Of a stretch of DNA of 64,000 nt, positions 7,033 to 15,906 are shown piece by piece. The notes beneath the pieces were generated by a model. It ran no database searches and was not told where the DNA came from. It saw only the letters and a list, made by a program, of their open reading frames with translations. The stretch's first letter is position 1. The number at the start of each line of letters is the position of its first letter. Position numbers and translations under genes: made by a program. Source of the stretch: Caldicellulosiruptor hydrothermalis 108 (GTDB lineage Bacteria; Bacillota; Thermoanaerobacteria; Caldicellulosiruptorales; Caldicellulosiruptoraceae). The stretch lies in the NCBI RefSeq assembly GCF_000166355.1, contig NC_014652.1, positions 836,001 to 900,000 on the forward strand. Direction: 5' to 3'.

Positions 7033-7827
7033 ATGAACAAGGTGACAACCAAGACGCTTTTTGAAAAAAAGCAAAAGGGCGAAAAGATCACCATGCTTAC
7101 TGCTTACGACTACACATTCGCAAAGATATTTGACAGCTGCTCTGTAGATATCCTGCTTGTTGGCGATTCGCTTGGTATGGTGATCCTTGGCTATGACTCT
7201 ACAATTCCGGTCACAATGGATGATATGGAGCACCATGTCAGAGCTGTTAGCAGAGGAGCAAAGTATTCTATGGTGGTTGCTGACATGCCGTTTTTGTCAT
7301 ACCACACCACAACAGAAGATGCCGTGAAAAATGCAGGAAGGTTAATTCGTGCAGGTGCTTATGCAGTCAAGATGGAAGGCTGCGACGATGTATATGATAA
7401 GATAGAAGCTGTCATAAAAGCTCAGATACCTGTAATGGGACATTTGGGACTGACACCTCAGTCTGTCAACATCTTTGGTGGCTATGACCTTCGCGCAAAG
7501 GAGGAAGCTGAAGCAAAAAAACTTGTGGAAGATGCTAAAAAGCTTGAGAAAGCTGGGGTATTTGCAATTGTGCTTGAAAAGGTGCCAGCTCATGTTGCAA
7601 AACAGGTTCAAGAGAGCGTTAAAGTGCCTGTAATTGGGATAGGGGCAGGACCATACTGTGATGGTCAGGTGCTTGTGTGCTATGATATGCTTGGCATGTA
7701 TGAAGATTTCAAGCCAAAGTTTGTAAAAAGATATGCTGAAGTGGGGAATATAATCAAAGATGCTGTGACAAGATACATTGAAGAGGTCAAAAAAGGAGAA
7801 TTTCCAGGAAAGGAGCACAGCTACTGA
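7033..7827 (+). CDS. panB: 3-methyl-2-oxobutanoate hydroxymethyltransferase
   Basis: 264 residues, full length for PanB, the first committed enzyme of pantothenate synthesis. It transfers a one-carbon unit from methylene-tetrahydrofolate to alpha-ketoisovalerate to give ketopantoate. Family blocks are unmistakable: [37 protein letters not shown] (residues ~42-61, with metal-binding Asp), VKMEGC and [16 protein letters not shown], and [14 protein letters not shown] near the C-terminus. ATG 7033 follows AAGGTGGTG. The stop TGA overlaps the panC ATG (TGATG), so the two are translationally coupled. Confidence 0.97.
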   Translation: MNKVTTKTLFEKKQKGEKITMLTAYDYTFAKIFDSCSVDILLVGDSLGMVILGYDSTIPVTMDDMEHHVRAVSRGAKYSMVVADMPFLSYHTTTEDAVKNAGRLIRAGAYAVKMEGCDDVYDKIEAVIKAQIPVMGHLGLTPQSVNIFGGYDLRAKEEAEAKKLVEDAKKLEKAGVFAIVLEKVPAHVAKQVQESVKVPVIGIGAGPYCDGQVLVCYDMLGMYEDFKPKFVKRYAEVGNIIKDAVTRYIEEVKKGEFPGKEHSY

Positions 7828-8690
7828 TGGTTGTTATGGAAAAGATTCAGGAAATGAAAGAGATTGTAAAAAAGCTCAAAAAAGAAGGTAAATCAATAGG
7901 TTTTGTTCCAACAATGGGGTATCTGCACGAAGGACATTTGAGCTTGGTAAGGTTTTCTAAACAGCAAAACGATATTACCATTATGAGCATATTTGTAAAC
8001 CCTATTCAATTTGGACCCAATGAGGATTATGACAGATACCCACGCGACTTTGAAAGAGATAAGAGCCTTGCTGAAAAAGAAGGTGTTGACTATATATTTT
8101 ATCCGTCGGTAGAAGAGATGTATCCTAAAGATTTTAAAACAGTTGTGTCAGTGAAAAAAATAACAGAGATAATGTGCGGCAAATCAAGGCCGGGTCATTT
8201 TGACGGTGTTGCAACAGTCGTATTAAAGCTGTTTAACATTGTAAACCCGGACAGAGCTTACTTTGGGCAAAAGGATGCCCAGCAGCTTGCTGTCATAAAG
8301 CAGATGGTAAAAGACCTAAATCTTGACGTTGAGATAGTTCCATGTCCGATTGTGCGTGAACAAGATGGTCTTGCAATGAGCTCAAGAAATGTATATCTTT
8401 CTGAAGAGGAAAGAAAATCTGCAACCGTTTTGTACAGGGCTTTGAATTTGGCAAAAGAGATGATTGAAAAAGGCGAAAAGGATGTATCAAGCATAAAAAG
8501 GGCTATGGAAGAGATGATTTTAAAAGAGAAGCACACAAAGATTGACTACATTGAGTTTGTAAACAATGACACGTTTGAGATAATCTCAAAGATTGAAGGA
8601 AAGGTTTTGATAGCTCTTGCCGTCTTTGTTGGAAAGGCAAGACTTATAGACAACATTGTGGTGGAGGCGAAATGTAAAGATGCTGATTGA
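7827..8690 (+). CDS. panC: pantothenate synthetase (pantoate-beta-alanine ligase)
   Basis: 287 residues. PanC joins pantoate and beta-alanine with ATP through a pantoyl-adenylate. It has the nucleotidyltransferase HIGH-type motif ([14 protein letters not shown], residues ~28-41), [25 protein letters not shown], and the KMSKS-equivalent MSSRNVYLS (~186). ATG 7827 is coupled to the panB stop, with AAAGGAG 10 nt upstream. The 3' end overlaps panD by 11 nt. Confidence 0.97.
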   Translation: MVVMEKIQEMKEIVKKLKKEGKSIGFVPTMGYLHEGHLSLVRFSKQQNDITIMSIFVNPIQFGPNEDYDRYPRDFERDKSLAEKEGVDYIFYPSVEEMYPKDFKTVVSVKKITEIMCGKSRPGHFDGVATVVLKLFNIVNPDRAYFGQKDAQQLAVIKQMVKDLNLDVEIVPCPIVREQDGLAMSSRNVYLSEEERKSATVLYRALNLAKEMIEKGEKDVSSIKRAMEEMILKEKHTKIDYIEFVNNDTFEIISKIEGKVLIALAVFVGKARLIDNIVVEAKCKDAD

Positions 8691-9066
8691 AGTTTTAAAG
8701 TCTAAGATTCACAGAGCAACCGTTACAGAGGCAAATCTAAACTATGTTGGTAGTATTACAATTGATGAGGACTTGATGAAAGCAGCCGGAATATTTGAAA
8801 ATGAAAAGGTGCAGGTTGTGAATATAAACAACGGCGAAAGGTTCGAAACTTATGTGATAAAAGGTGAAAAAGGCAGTGGAACAATTTGCCTAAACGGTGC
8901 AGCAGCTCGCCTTGTGCAGGTGGGCGATAAGATAATCATAATGGCATACTGTCTTCTTACCATGGAAGAGTATTATAATCACAAGCCAAAGATTGTGTTT
9001 GTGGATGATGAAAACAGGATTGTAAGGCTTTCGGATAAAGAAGAGCAATCTGAATGTATTTGTTAA
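8680..9066 (+). CDS. panD: aspartate 1-decarboxylase proenzyme
   Basis: 128 residues, normal for PanD, which makes beta-alanine from aspartate. The proenzyme self-cleaves between Gly24 and Ser25 to give a pyruvoyl group, and the site is present in [32 protein letters not shown], the INGERF-like NNGERFETY and [18 protein letters not shown] also match. I chose ATG 8680 because it gives the family N-terminus ([13 protein letters not shown]); an extension from 8656 is unsupported. The gene lies in the panC-panD overlap, so all three last steps of pantothenate synthesis are co-expressed. Confidence 0.96.
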   Translation: MLIEVLKSKIHRATVTEANLNYVGSITIDEDLMKAAGIFENEKVQVVNINNGERFETYVIKGEKGSGTICLNGAAARLVQVGDKIIIMAYCLLTMEEYYNHKPKIVFVDDENRIVRLSDKEEQSECIC

Positions 9067-9081
9067 TTAATTTTGAGTTGC

Positions 9082-9125
9082 AAAGGTGGGGAGAAACAAA
9101 TTTTCAATCCCCGCCTTTAATTTTT
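9082..9125 (+). terminator. terminator of the pan operon
   Basis: AAAGGTGGGGA pairs with TCCCCGCCTTT across a 14-nt loop, followed by AATTTTT. Confidence 0.8.
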
Positions 9126-9188
9126 AATAAAATTTTTGTCTTTTGCATAAACTATATCTATTGAAGTGCTAAGATTTAAATTGTAAAG

Positions 9189-9860
9189 ATGAAAAGAAAA
9201 AATCCACTCAAGGTTATACTCTCAATTTTTGTTATTCTAATACCTTTAATATCCATCTCAGGTATATCAAACCGCAACAAGAATCCATATCTTATATATG
9301 TCTCAATTGATGACAGTAGGTTATATGTCTTTAAAGAAGGAATTTTATACAAGTCATATCCAATTTCACCTGGGAAACCTTCAACTCCTACTCCAGTTGG
9401 CACATTTAAGATAATATCAAAAGACTACTGGGGTGAAGGATTTGGAGGAAGGTGGATGGGGCTAAATGTCCGCTATGGCAAATATGGAATTCATGGAACA
9501 ATATATGAGAGTTATATAGGAGCTCATGTGAGCAAAGGCTGTGTCAGAATGCTGAACAAGGATGTGAAGGAGCTCTTTTCATATATTCCTATTGGAACTA
9601 CAGTAATAATTTCCCAAGGTGAATATGGAGAGTTTAGAAACGGTTTTAGAACAATTTACCCGGGTGATACTGGTGAGGATGTTATGGCAGTTCAAAGAAG
9701 GCTCAAAGAACTCGGATTTTATTCAGGGAGCATTGATGGCAAGTATGGAGCAGCACTTGAATATGCAGTAAATTTATACCAGAAGAAAAATAAGCTTCCT
9801 GTGACCAACAAAATTACACCTTATTTGCTAAGGAAAATGGGTTTTTATTTATTTGAATAA
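9189..9860 (+). CDS. secreted/membrane-anchored L,D-transpeptidase with peptidoglycan-binding domain
   Basis: 223 residues. An N-terminal signal or anchor segment (KVILSIFVILIPLISISG) is followed by a YkuD domain (~33-145) with the catalytic motif HVSKGCVRM (nucleophile Cys at ~118) and the upstream GIHGT loop. A PG_binding_1 domain follows (~155-215, GEDVMAVQRRLKELGFYSG). Such enzymes cross-link peptidoglycan outside the membrane through 3-3 bonds or attach proteins to it. The gene stands alone between two transcription units. The order YkuD then PG-binding is common in clostridia. It may act in spore cortex or vegetative wall; the sequence does not decide. Confidence 0.9.
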   Translation: MKRKNPLKVILSIFVILIPLISISGISNRNKNPYLIYVSIDDSRLYVFKEGILYKSYPISPGKPSTPTPVGTFKIISKDYWGEGFGGRWMGLNVRYGKYGIHGTIYESYIGAHVSKGCVRMLNKDVKELFSYIPIGTTVIISQGEYGEFRNGFRTIYPGDTGEDVMAVQRRLKELGFYSGSIDGKYGAALEYAVNLYQKKNKLPVTNKITPYLLRKMGFYLFE

Positions 9861-9944
9861 AAGCGGCTTAAAAATAAAAAAATAATCTGTGTAGCTTTTA
9901 AAACACCAAGATGTAAAACTTCAAAAAAAGGAGGTTTGAAGAAA

Positions 9945-10145
9945 GTGGCTAACATTACCTCAAAAGAGCTCATGTTTTTAGAAGACAATATCAAGATGAT
10001 GCAAAATTCTATCAACTTTATTGCAGGCGTATCTGACCAGATTACAGACGTATCACTTAAAAATCTGTGCCAGCAGTGTGTAAACCACTACAAAAGTGAC
10101 ATAAACATCCTGTCAAGATTTATTGAAAATCCAAACATTCAATAA
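9945..10145 (+). CDS. small coat-associated-type protein
   Basis: A 66-residue helical protein (KELMFLEDNIKMMQNSINF, then ITDVSLKNLCQQCVNHY). The start is GTG 9945, 10 nt downstream of AAAGGAGG; a TTG at 9936 is too close to that site. Its stop is 20 bp before a coat-F gene on the same strand, and the two proteins share a helical-hairpin style, so it is probably a companion spore-coat or DUF-type small protein. Function not established. Confidence 0.65.
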   Translation: MANITSKELMFLEDNIKMMQNSINFIAGVSDQITDVSLKNLCQQCVNHYKSDINILSRFIENPNIQ

Positions 10146-10165
10146 CCTAAAAAGGAGTGATAGCC

Positions 10166-10447
10166 ATGAAGACACTTTCAGACAGAGATATTGCTTTTTC
10201 GCTTTTGAACTCTTTAAAGCTTCAGGCAACAGCTTTGACAAACTTAGTTTTAGAGAGCACAAACAATGCTCTCAGAAGAGAAGCTATGTCAGTTTTAAAC
10301 AGGGTATTTGACCATCAAAAACAGATTTTTGATTTCCTCTCGCAAAAGGGCTGGTACCCTGTTGAGATGGCAAAGCAAGAGGATATTACAAAGGCACAGA
10401 GGGATGTTCAAACAATTCAGAACAATATCCAAATGGTTTCGATGTAA
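10166..10447 (+). CDS. coat F domain protein (spore coat, CotF-like)
   Basis: A 93-residue protein that matches the coat-F domain: LSDRDIAFSLLNSLKLQATA at the N-terminus, then NALRREAMSVLNRVFDHQ and a short YPVEMAKQEDI segment. The family has a ferritin-like helical hairpin and includes spore coat proteins of Bacillus, though many clostridial members are uncharacterised. ATG 10166 follows AAGGAGTGAT at 6 nt. It is probably co-transcribed with the small gene just upstream and is followed by a strong terminator. Confidence 0.8.
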   Translation: MKTLSDRDIAFSLLNSLKLQATALTNLVLESTNNALRREAMSVLNRVFDHQKQIFDFLSQKGWYPVEMAKQEDITKAQRDVQTIQNNIQMVSM

Positions 10448-10459
10448 AAACCTTTATTT

Positions 10460-10499
10460 AAAGGGCAGACCTACAGTTTTAAAAGGCTGCCCTTTTTTT
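10460..10499 (+). terminator. terminator after the coat-F gene
   Basis: AAAGGGCAG pairs with CTGCCCTTT, followed by seven T. The next gene converges from the other strand. Confidence 0.85.
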
Positions 10500-10504
10500 G
10501 ATTA

Positions 10505-11122
10505 TTAAAAACTTTTTTTCATGACAATCCATTTGCCTTGAGGGTCTCGCGACATTCCAATTTGATAAAATCCAAATTTTTTGTATAGCTTTATCGCAGG
10601 CAGATTGTCTGGTCGCACCTCTAATTTTACTTCTTTTACTCCTTTTGATTTTAAAAATTCAAGTCCTGCCTCAACAAGTTTTGTTCCAATACTTTTTCCT
10701 CTGTAGCTTTTTAGCGTTCCAATAGAAAGAATTTGTGCAGAGATTTCACTTGCATATCTTGTTTGAAATCTGAAAAAGTCAAGCTTGTTAGAAAGTATTT
10801 TCCATATAGGTCTTATGCCAAAACCGTACAGGCCCAAAAGCCATTTGATGGTCCACTTTAAAAACGAAAAGGTCAAGATTGCGGCAATCCATACCTTTTT
10901 GATGTCTCTGACAACACATATATACCCTGCAATCTTTTTATTTTCTTCATCTTCATAGATCAAGAAACCATGAGGTTCTGCAATGAGCACCACTTTGAAC
11001 ATGTCTTCTATGGCAGAGTTTTTGATTTTGTTCTCAAAGTAGAATTCAATGCTGTCAGAAAAAGCTTCTCTGAAAATTTGTGCGATTTGAGGTAGGTCAG
11101 AAAACTTTGCACATCTTATCAT
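10505..11122 (-). CDS. GNAT family N-acetyltransferase
   Basis: About 205 residues from ATG 11122 (MIRCAKFSDLPQIAQIFREAF), which has AAGGTGAG just upstream; an upstream extension to 11218 lacks a ribosome site. The acetyl-CoA binding motif is present as LSIGTLKSYRGKSIGTKLVEAG (~125-146; motif A R/Q-x-x-G-x-G/A form: YRGKSIGT), followed by EVKLEVRPDNLPAIKLYKKFGF, the usual C-terminal GNAT pattern. Between residues ~75 and 120 an insertion with a hydrophobic stretch (VWIAAILTFSFLKWTIKWLL) is unusual and may contact a membrane. The substrate cannot be told from sequence. Confidence 0.85.
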   Translation of the reverse strand: MIRCAKFSDLPQIAQIFREAFSDSIEFYFENKIKNSAIEDMFKVVLIAEPHGFLIYEDEENKKIAGYICVVRDIKKVWIAAILTFSFLKWTIKWLLGLYGFGIRPIWKILSNKLDFFRFQTRYASEISAQILSIGTLKSYRGKSIGTKLVEAGLEFLKSKGVKEVKLEVRPDNLPAIKLYKKFGFYQIGMSRDPQGKWIVMKKSF

Positions 11123-11367
11123 ACGACTCACCTTGCTGAAAAATAATAAATCTTTTAAAAATGCTTTGCTGACGTTATTATTTAAATTATACCCATTTTT
11201 GAAGAAGAAAGAAAGCAAAATTAAGAGTTTTGTAGGGGATGCTTTCCAAAATATTACAGCAAAAAATTTTTTAAAAAGGATATTGACAAAAAATCTTTTA
11301 TAAGTATAATAAATAATGTCGACGGCGGGAAACAGAAGACGCCGAAGACAAAAAAGAATGAGAGGTT

Positions 11368-11442
11368 CCTCGGTAGCTCAGCGGTGGAGCATCCGGCTGT
11401 TAACCGGAGGGTCGTAGGTTCGAATCCTACCCGGGGAGCCAA
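11368..11442 (+). tRNA. tRNA-Asn(GTT)
   Basis: A 75-nt cloverleaf with acceptor TCCTCGG/CCGGGGA, anticodon loop containing GTT (GGCTGTTAACC), T-loop GGTTCGAATCC and encoded CCA. Confidence 0.95.
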
Positions 11443-11452
11443 TTTTATTAAG

Positions 11453-11528
11453 GGCCTTTAGCTCAGCTGGTAGAGCGGCCGGCTCATAACCGGTTGGTCT
11501 GGGGTTCGAATCCCTAAGGGCCCACCAA
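11453..11528 (+). tRNA. CAT-anticodon tRNA, probably tRNA-Ile2 (lysidine-modified) rather than elongator Met
   Basis: A 76-nt cloverleaf with acceptor GGGCCTT/AGGGCCC, loop CTCATAA and encoded CCA. The body resembles the Firmicute Ile2 gene (CCTTTAGCTCAG, then CGGCTCATAACCG) more than elongator Met, but identity depends on tilS recognition and cannot be settled by eye. Confidence 0.85.
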
Positions 11529-11540
11529 TTTCAAAAATAA

Positions 11541-11571
11541 AAGCAAGTCTTCAAAAAGACTTGCTTTTTTG
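11541..11571 (+). terminator. terminator after the tRNA pair
   Basis: AAAGCAAGTC pairs with GACTTGCTTT around an 8-nt loop, followed by a T run. It also faces the 3' end of the converging DUF4364 gene and may serve both strands. Confidence 0.85.
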
Positions 11572-11573
11572 TT

Positions 11574-12137
11574 TTATTCTTGGTCTTTTTCAGGCTCTTC
11601 ATGATTTCGCGCTAAGTTTTCAAAAAGCAGTCTGTATACCGTCTCAGCATTTTTACTCCAATTTTTACAAATCCTTTTTGCAATCTCAACGTGCGGCACA
11701 TTTACTTTTATTTCAAACAAGATACTATTTCCTTCACGAAGAGAGCATATAACTATGTACTCGGTAGGGCTGAGTATTTTGTAATCAGAATATATCTCTG
11801 TGTTAAGTTTAATCTTTCTATAATTCTTCTTTATGTATTCTTCTACTTCCTCAACTGTAGTTTTTGGAAGCAAATCCAAAAGAATGTTTAAAACATCTCT
11901 GCCGGTTTGTGATATCTCAATATATGTTCTAATCTCGTCATCATATTTGTGGATTAGCTTTTGAGCCTCGAGTTCTTTGAGATACTGCTGGTATTCAAAA
12001 AAGTTCATGTACTTTGTTGAGAGGACAAACTCGTCAAGCTGCTGGATAGGAATGGGGATGTTTATCTTACTCAAAAAAAGTAAAAGTATAAGCTTGTTTT
12101 GGGCAAGGGTATGTATTTCGTTGAATTCATCAGACAT
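11574..12137 (-). CDS. DUF4364 family protein
   Basis: 187 residues from ATG 12137, with AAAGGAGT 9 nt upstream; the extension to 12173 has no ribosome site. An N-terminal winged-helix-like region (QNKLILLLFLSKINIPIPIQQLDEF) followed by a beta-rich C-terminal half (PTEYIVICSLREGNSILFEIKVNVP) is characteristic of the DUF4364 family of Firmicutes. No function is established. The fold suggests a DNA-binding regulator. It is separated from the preceding minus-strand gene by a strong hairpin. Confidence 0.75.
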   Translation of the reverse strand: MSDEFNEIHTLAQNKLILLLFLSKINIPIPIQQLDEFVLSTKYMNFFEYQQYLKELEAQKLIHKYDDEIRTYIEISQTGRDVLNILLDLLPKTTVEEVEEYIKKNYRKIKLNTEIYSDYKILSPTEYIVICSLREGNSILFEIKVNVPHVEIAKRICKNWSKNAETVYRLLFENLARNHEEPEKDQE

Positions 12138-12165
12138 CTTTTTCCACTCCTTTTTTACTTTTAAA

Positions 12166-12196
12166 GCCGCCATATCGTGTTTGTAAATATGGCGGC
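12166..12196 (-). terminator. strong hairpin between two minus-strand genes
   Basis: GCCGCCATAT and ATATGGCGGC form a perfect 10-bp stem. On the minus strand it is followed by TTT only, so it may be a weak terminator, an RNA-stability hairpin or a protein site. Confidence 0.5.
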
Positions 12197-12229
12197 TTGT
12201 ATATTTTGTCCTTTTTAAAAACTGGCATC

Positions 12230-12628
12230 TTACCTTAAGTTAAATTCTCCCAGTGTTTTCATTCTCTCAATTTCTTTGATTATGATATCATACAAGTTCA
12301 AATCTAAAGTATTGCAGATTGAAGCTAAATAAAATAATGTGCTTCCAATCTCTTTTTCAATCAAATCTCTGCAATTTTCACAAAGCTGTCCTTCAACATG
12401 TGTTTTGAGGTACTTTTTTGCTTCTTTCAAGCTCACATCTATAGGAATTTCCTGTTTTTTAGCATTTATTCTTATGCATCCACAGTTTGTGACCGATTTT
12501 ATTATGCTTCTATTGACCCGAGCTGCTGACTCAGAAAACTTTGTGAGGCTGTCAAGTATACTTTTGTTTCGTATCAAAAGTTCATCAACGACATATTGGA
12601 AATCGTCTATAAAGATATCCTTCAACAT
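12230..12628 (-). CDS. conserved small Firmicute protein (MazG-like C-terminal signature)
   Basis: 132 residues. A helical N-terminal part precedes a segment with NCGCIRINAKKQEIP (~48-62), CENCRDLIEKEIGSTLFYLA and ICNTLDLNLYDIIIKEIERMKTLGEFNLR. The arrangement E-I-G-x-x-x-F-Y-L-A followed by L-D-L resembles the MazG-type helical core (compare EEIGDVL), although the family is usually annotated only as a DUF. Four Cys residues (CGC and CENC) could bind a metal. No function assigned. ATG 12628 is used. Confidence 0.65.
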   Translation of the reverse strand: MLKDIFIDDFQYVVDELLIRNKSILDSLTKFSESAARVNRSIIKSVTNCGCIRINAKKQEIPIDVSLKEAKKYLKTHVEGQLCENCRDLIEKEIGSTLFYLASICNTLDLNLYDIIIKEIERMKTLGEFNLR

Positions 12629-12775
12629 CTTTCACTCCTAAAAAACAACTTTAGTTTAATTATAAATTTCTTCAAAATCAAATGTCAATAGAATTTTACA
12701 GATGGCTTTTCATAACAAAAACAAAGTAGTAAAATATTAAAAACGGCATTTTTGCGAAGGAGGAAATACCATTTA

Positions 12776-13582
12776 ATGAAGATTAGCTTTTCAACAGTAG
12801 GATGTCCCAACTTTACCTGGGATGAAATATTAGCTGCTGCCAAAGATTTTGGATATGACGGTATTGAACTGAGAGGACTTGGAGATGAACTTGAATTATA
12901 TAGAGCAGAACCTTTTACTCCTGAAAACTTGCCATCGACAAAAAAGAGATTAAAAGAACTGAATTTAGAGATTTCATGTTTGGCAACCTCATGTTATATA
13001 TTCGATAAATCTTACCAGGAAAATACCTTAAAGTCTGCAAAAGCGCACATAGAACTTGCAAAGGAGCTTTCTTGCAAATACATAAGGGTTTTGGGAGATA
13101 GATGGATAACACCTGGGGAGGATGTTGATGAAGGATTTGTAAAAGAGATGCTTTGCAAGCTGTGCGACATGGCAAAGGAGTATGATGTTGACATTTTAAT
13201 TGAGACAAATGGCGTTTGGGCAGAGTCAAAAAGACTTGCTGATTTGCTTGAAAAGGTGCCATATCAAAATGTTGGTGTTGTGTGGGACATTCACCATCCT
13301 TATAGGTTTTTTAATGAAGATGTTGAGAAAACCGTTAGCAACTTGAAAGATTTTATAAAGCATGTTCACGTGAAAGACTCAAAAGTTGAAAATGGCAAGC
13401 TTGTGTTTAAGATGATAGGCGAGGGTGATGTGCCTATTGAAAAGGCAATAAGTCTTCTTTTGCGACAAGGCTATAGCAATTATCTTTCTTTTGAATGGGT
13501 AAAAAGATGGTTTTCTGACCTTGAAGAGCCAGGAATTGTGTTTTTGGAGTTTATCAATAGAATCAAAAAGATGATAAAATAA
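12776..13582 (+). CDS. sugar phosphate isomerase/epimerase-type TIM barrel protein
   Basis: 268 residues of the xylose-isomerase-like TIM barrel (AP endonuclease family 2). Landmarks are WDEILAAAKDFGYDGIELRG at the N-terminus, VDILIETNGVW (~142, metal-ligand Glu), VGVVWDIHHPYRF (~172, Asp and His), FIKHVHVKDSK (~200, His) and LSFEWVKRW (~242, Glu), the usual metal-binding set. ATG 12776 follows AAGGAGG. The substrate is unknown: members include hydroxypyruvate isomerase, tagatose/psicose epimerases and inosose dehydratase. It stands alone, ending at a bidirectional terminator facing lysC. Confidence 0.85.
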   Translation: MKISFSTVGCPNFTWDEILAAAKDFGYDGIELRGLGDELELYRAEPFTPENLPSTKKRLKELNLEISCLATSCYIFDKSYQENTLKSAKAHIELAKELSCKYIRVLGDRWITPGEDVDEGFVKEMLCKLCDMAKEYDVDILIETNGVWAESKRLADLLEKVPYQNVGVVWDIHHPYRFFNEDVEKTVSNLKDFIKHVHVKDSKVENGKLVFKMIGEGDVPIEKAISLLLRQGYSNYLSFEWVKRWFSDLEEPGIVFLEFINRIKKMIK

Positions 13583-13588
13583 AAAAGA

Positions 13589-13628
13589 AGAGGGGACTGG
13601 TAAATTACAACTTTGACCAGCCCCTTTT
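13589..13628 (+). terminator. terminator between convergent isomerase gene and lysC
   Basis: AGGGGACTGGT pairs with ACCAGCCCCT (one bulge). It has T-rich tails on both strands, so it can terminate both converging genes. Confidence 0.8.
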
Positions 13629-13635
13629 GCTTATT

Positions 13636-14862
13636 TTATTTGCCATTGTTCAAAAGGTGAAGTTTGAACTTGTCATGTATAGCTCTGACTGCTTTTTCAG
13701 CATCCTTTTCGTCAATCAACACTGATATCTTTATCTCAGATGTTGAAATCATCTCGATGTTGATACCTGCATCATAGAGTGCTTCAAACATCATTGCAGC
13801 AACACCTGGATTGTTGACCATTCCAGCACCTACAATAGATACCTTTGCAACATTGTCAGCATATGTTATATCCTTTGCGCCAATTACGTGCAGATTCTTT
13901 GTCAAAACATCAAGTGTCTGCTTTAAGTTGCTCTTTGACACTGTAAACGATATATCCTTTGTCTTTTCTCTTCCAATTGACTGCAGAATTATGTCAACGT
14001 TTATATTTTCTTTTGCCAAAAGTGAAAATATCTGAAATGCCTTGCCCGGAACATTTTCAACTCCAATCACCGCAACCCTTGCAATGTCCTTGTCACACGC
14101 AACGCCGGATACTAAAAGCTTTTCCACCGAATTTACCTCCTTTACAATTGTTCCTTCATTGTCGTTGAAAGATGACCTAACAACAAGAGGAATATTGTAT
14201 TTTTTTGCAAGCTCAACAGACCTGTTATGAAGTACCTTTGCACCAAGTGTGGCAAGTTCTAACATCTCATCATAAGAAATTTCTTTGAGTTTTGATGCGT
14301 TTGGAACAATTCTTGGGTCTGCTGTATAAACACCGTCAACATCTGTATATATTTCGCATTTATCAGCTTTCAAAGCGGCAGCCAAAGCTACAGCTGTTGT
14401 ATCAGAACCTCCACGCCCCAGCGTGGTTATATCATCATACTTATTTATTCCCTGAAAACCTGCAACAACAACTATGTTCCTCTTATCAAGCTCTCTTTGG
14501 AGCCTTTCTGTGTCAATTTCAATGATTCTTGCATTTGAATAGTGGCTGTCTGTCTTTATTCCTGCCTGCCACCCGGTCAGCGAAATGACAGGATACCCAA
14601 GCTTTTCAATTGCCATTGCCATAAGTGCAATTGAAATCTGTTCACCTGTGGAAAGGAGCATATCCATCTCTCTTTTTGAAGGATTTTCGTTTATCTCTTT
14701 TGCCTTTTCAATAAGCTCGTCTGTTGTATCGCCTTGAGCTGAGACAACAACCACAACCTTGTTTCCTTTCTCATACTCGCTAATTGCCCGCCTTGCTGCT
14801 CGAAATATTCTTTCTTTGTCTGCAACAGATGTTCCACCATACTTTTGGACAACTATTCCCAA
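13636..14862 (-). CDS. lysC: aspartate kinase
   Basis: 408 residues, monofunctional. Aspartate kinase phosphorylates aspartate at the entry to Lys/Thr/Met synthesis. The kinase domain has IVVQKYGGTSVADKERI (residues 3-19), VVVVSAQGDTTDELI, GRGGSDTTAVALAAAL and CEIYTDVDGVYTADPRIV; two ACT domains follow (~265-400; VPGKAFQIFSLLAKENINVD and NPGVAAMMFEALYDAGINIE) for feedback control. Start is TTG 14862, behind GGGAGGGA. It is the last gene of ACT-hom-thrB-lysC. The context suggests a threonine-responsive enzyme, which is an inference. Confidence 0.96.
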   Translation of the reverse strand: MGIVVQKYGGTSVADKERIFRAARRAISEYEKGNKVVVVVSAQGDTTDELIEKAKEINENPSKREMDMLLSTGEQISIALMAMAIEKLGYPVISLTGWQAGIKTDSHYSNARIIEIDTERLQRELDKRNIVVVAGFQGINKYDDITTLGRGGSDTTAVALAAALKADKCEIYTDVDGVYTADPRIVPNASKLKEISYDEMLELATLGAKVLHNRSVELAKKYNIPLVVRSSFNDNEGTIVKEVNSVEKLLVSGVACDKDIARVAVIGVENVPGKAFQIFSLLAKENINVDIILQSIGREKTKDISFTVSKSNLKQTLDVLTKNLHVIGAKDITYADNVAKVSIVGAGMVNNPGVAAMMFEALYDAGINIEMISTSEIKISVLIDEKDAEKAVRAIHDKFKLHLLNNGK

Positions 14863-14954
14863 GATATTTCCCTCCCTTGTGAAATCAATGGTCTAAAATG
14901 AAATTTAATAAGACCATTTTGATACTATTATATTACACTTTTGAGTAGTTTGCT

Positions 14955-15878
14955 TTATCTTTTTAAACTTGTGCTCTGAACAGAAAAAACTGTTGCACCG
15001 CTATTGTCAGCTTCCAAAATCATAAAGTCCCAGTTAGCCGCAAGCTCCATGCTGGCAAGTGCATTTTTGACGTTCTGTTCAAAGATTTCATAATTCTCAT
15101 CAACAAGAGCAATTATAGAAGGCCCTGCCCCGGACAAAAACGCTCCTTTTGCGCCAGCTTCTAAAGACAGGTTAACAATTTTATCAAAGTCAGGAATGAG
15201 CTTTTTTCTGTACGGCTGGTGAAGCCTATCCTGTGTTGCAGCCGGTAAAAGCTCATAGTTTCCTGTTGTGATTGCACTTGCAAAAAGCGTTGCTCTGCCA
15301 ATGTTAAACACGGCATCTTTGAACTCAATGTATTTTGGCAGAATATTTCTTGCATATTCTGTTGATAGCTGAAAATCAGGAATAAACACTGCAAACTTGA
15401 GTCTTGCTGGCACAACAAACTTGATATAGTTTACCTTTTTATCTTCCAGTACTGCAAACACAAGTCCACCAATCATTGCTGGTGTTGAGTTGTCCGGATG
15501 CCCCTCCATCTTTGCAGCCAAATAAATCATCTCTTCTTCAGAAAGTTTTCCGCCGCACAGTAAATTTGCAGCATAAATTCCACCTGAGATACAAGCAGCA
15601 GAAGAACCAAGCCCACGCGTGAGAGGAATTTCGTTTATAAGGTTTATCCTAAGCCCTCTGGGATACCAACCAACTTCATCAAACACTGTCTTCATAGCTC
15701 TGAACACAAGGTTGTTTTCATCCTTTGCAATTGATGGGTCATCCGGTGATGAAGTAATTATAAGTCCTTTTTCAATCTCTTCAACTTCAATGATGTTGTA
15801 AAGCTTAAGAGCAACACCCATACAGTCAAATCCGGCACCAAGGTTTGCCGACGATGCCGGAACCTTTACAGAAATCAT
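14955..15878 (-). CDS. thrB: homoserine kinase
   Basis: 307 residues of the GHMP kinase family, phosphorylating homoserine for threonine synthesis. The N-terminus MISVKVPASSANLGAGFDCMG, the ATP-binding loop IPLTRGLGSSAACISGG (~86-102) and the C-terminal GAKGAFLSGAGPSIIALV are all present. ATG 15878 follows AGGTAAGTTG. It sits 28 bp downstream of hom and 92 bp upstream of lysC. Threonine synthase (thrC) is not in the window. Confidence 0.96.
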   Translation of the reverse strand: MISVKVPASSANLGAGFDCMGVALKLYNIIEVEEIEKGLIITSSPDDPSIAKDENNLVFRAMKTVFDEVGWYPRGLRINLINEIPLTRGLGSSAACISGGIYAANLLCGGKLSEEEMIYLAAKMEGHPDNSTPAMIGGLVFAVLEDKKVNYIKFVVPARLKFAVFIPDFQLSTEYARNILPKYIEFKDAVFNIGRATLFASAITTGNYELLPAATQDRLHQPYRKKLIPDFDKIVNLSLEAGAKGAFLSGAGPSIIALVDENYEIFEQNVKNALASMELAANWDFMILEADNSGATVFSVQSTSLKR

Positions 15879-15906
15879 TTTTTCAACTTACCTCCAGACA
15901 TTTTGC

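Noticed and set aside
7342-7818. A 158-codon minus-strand open frame
   Set aside because: It lies entirely inside panB, whose family motifs are certain; codon content and Cys/His richness are typical of an antisense shadow.
11254-11442. Short minus-strand frame over tRNA-Asn
   Set aside because: It is the reverse reading of the tRNA gene.
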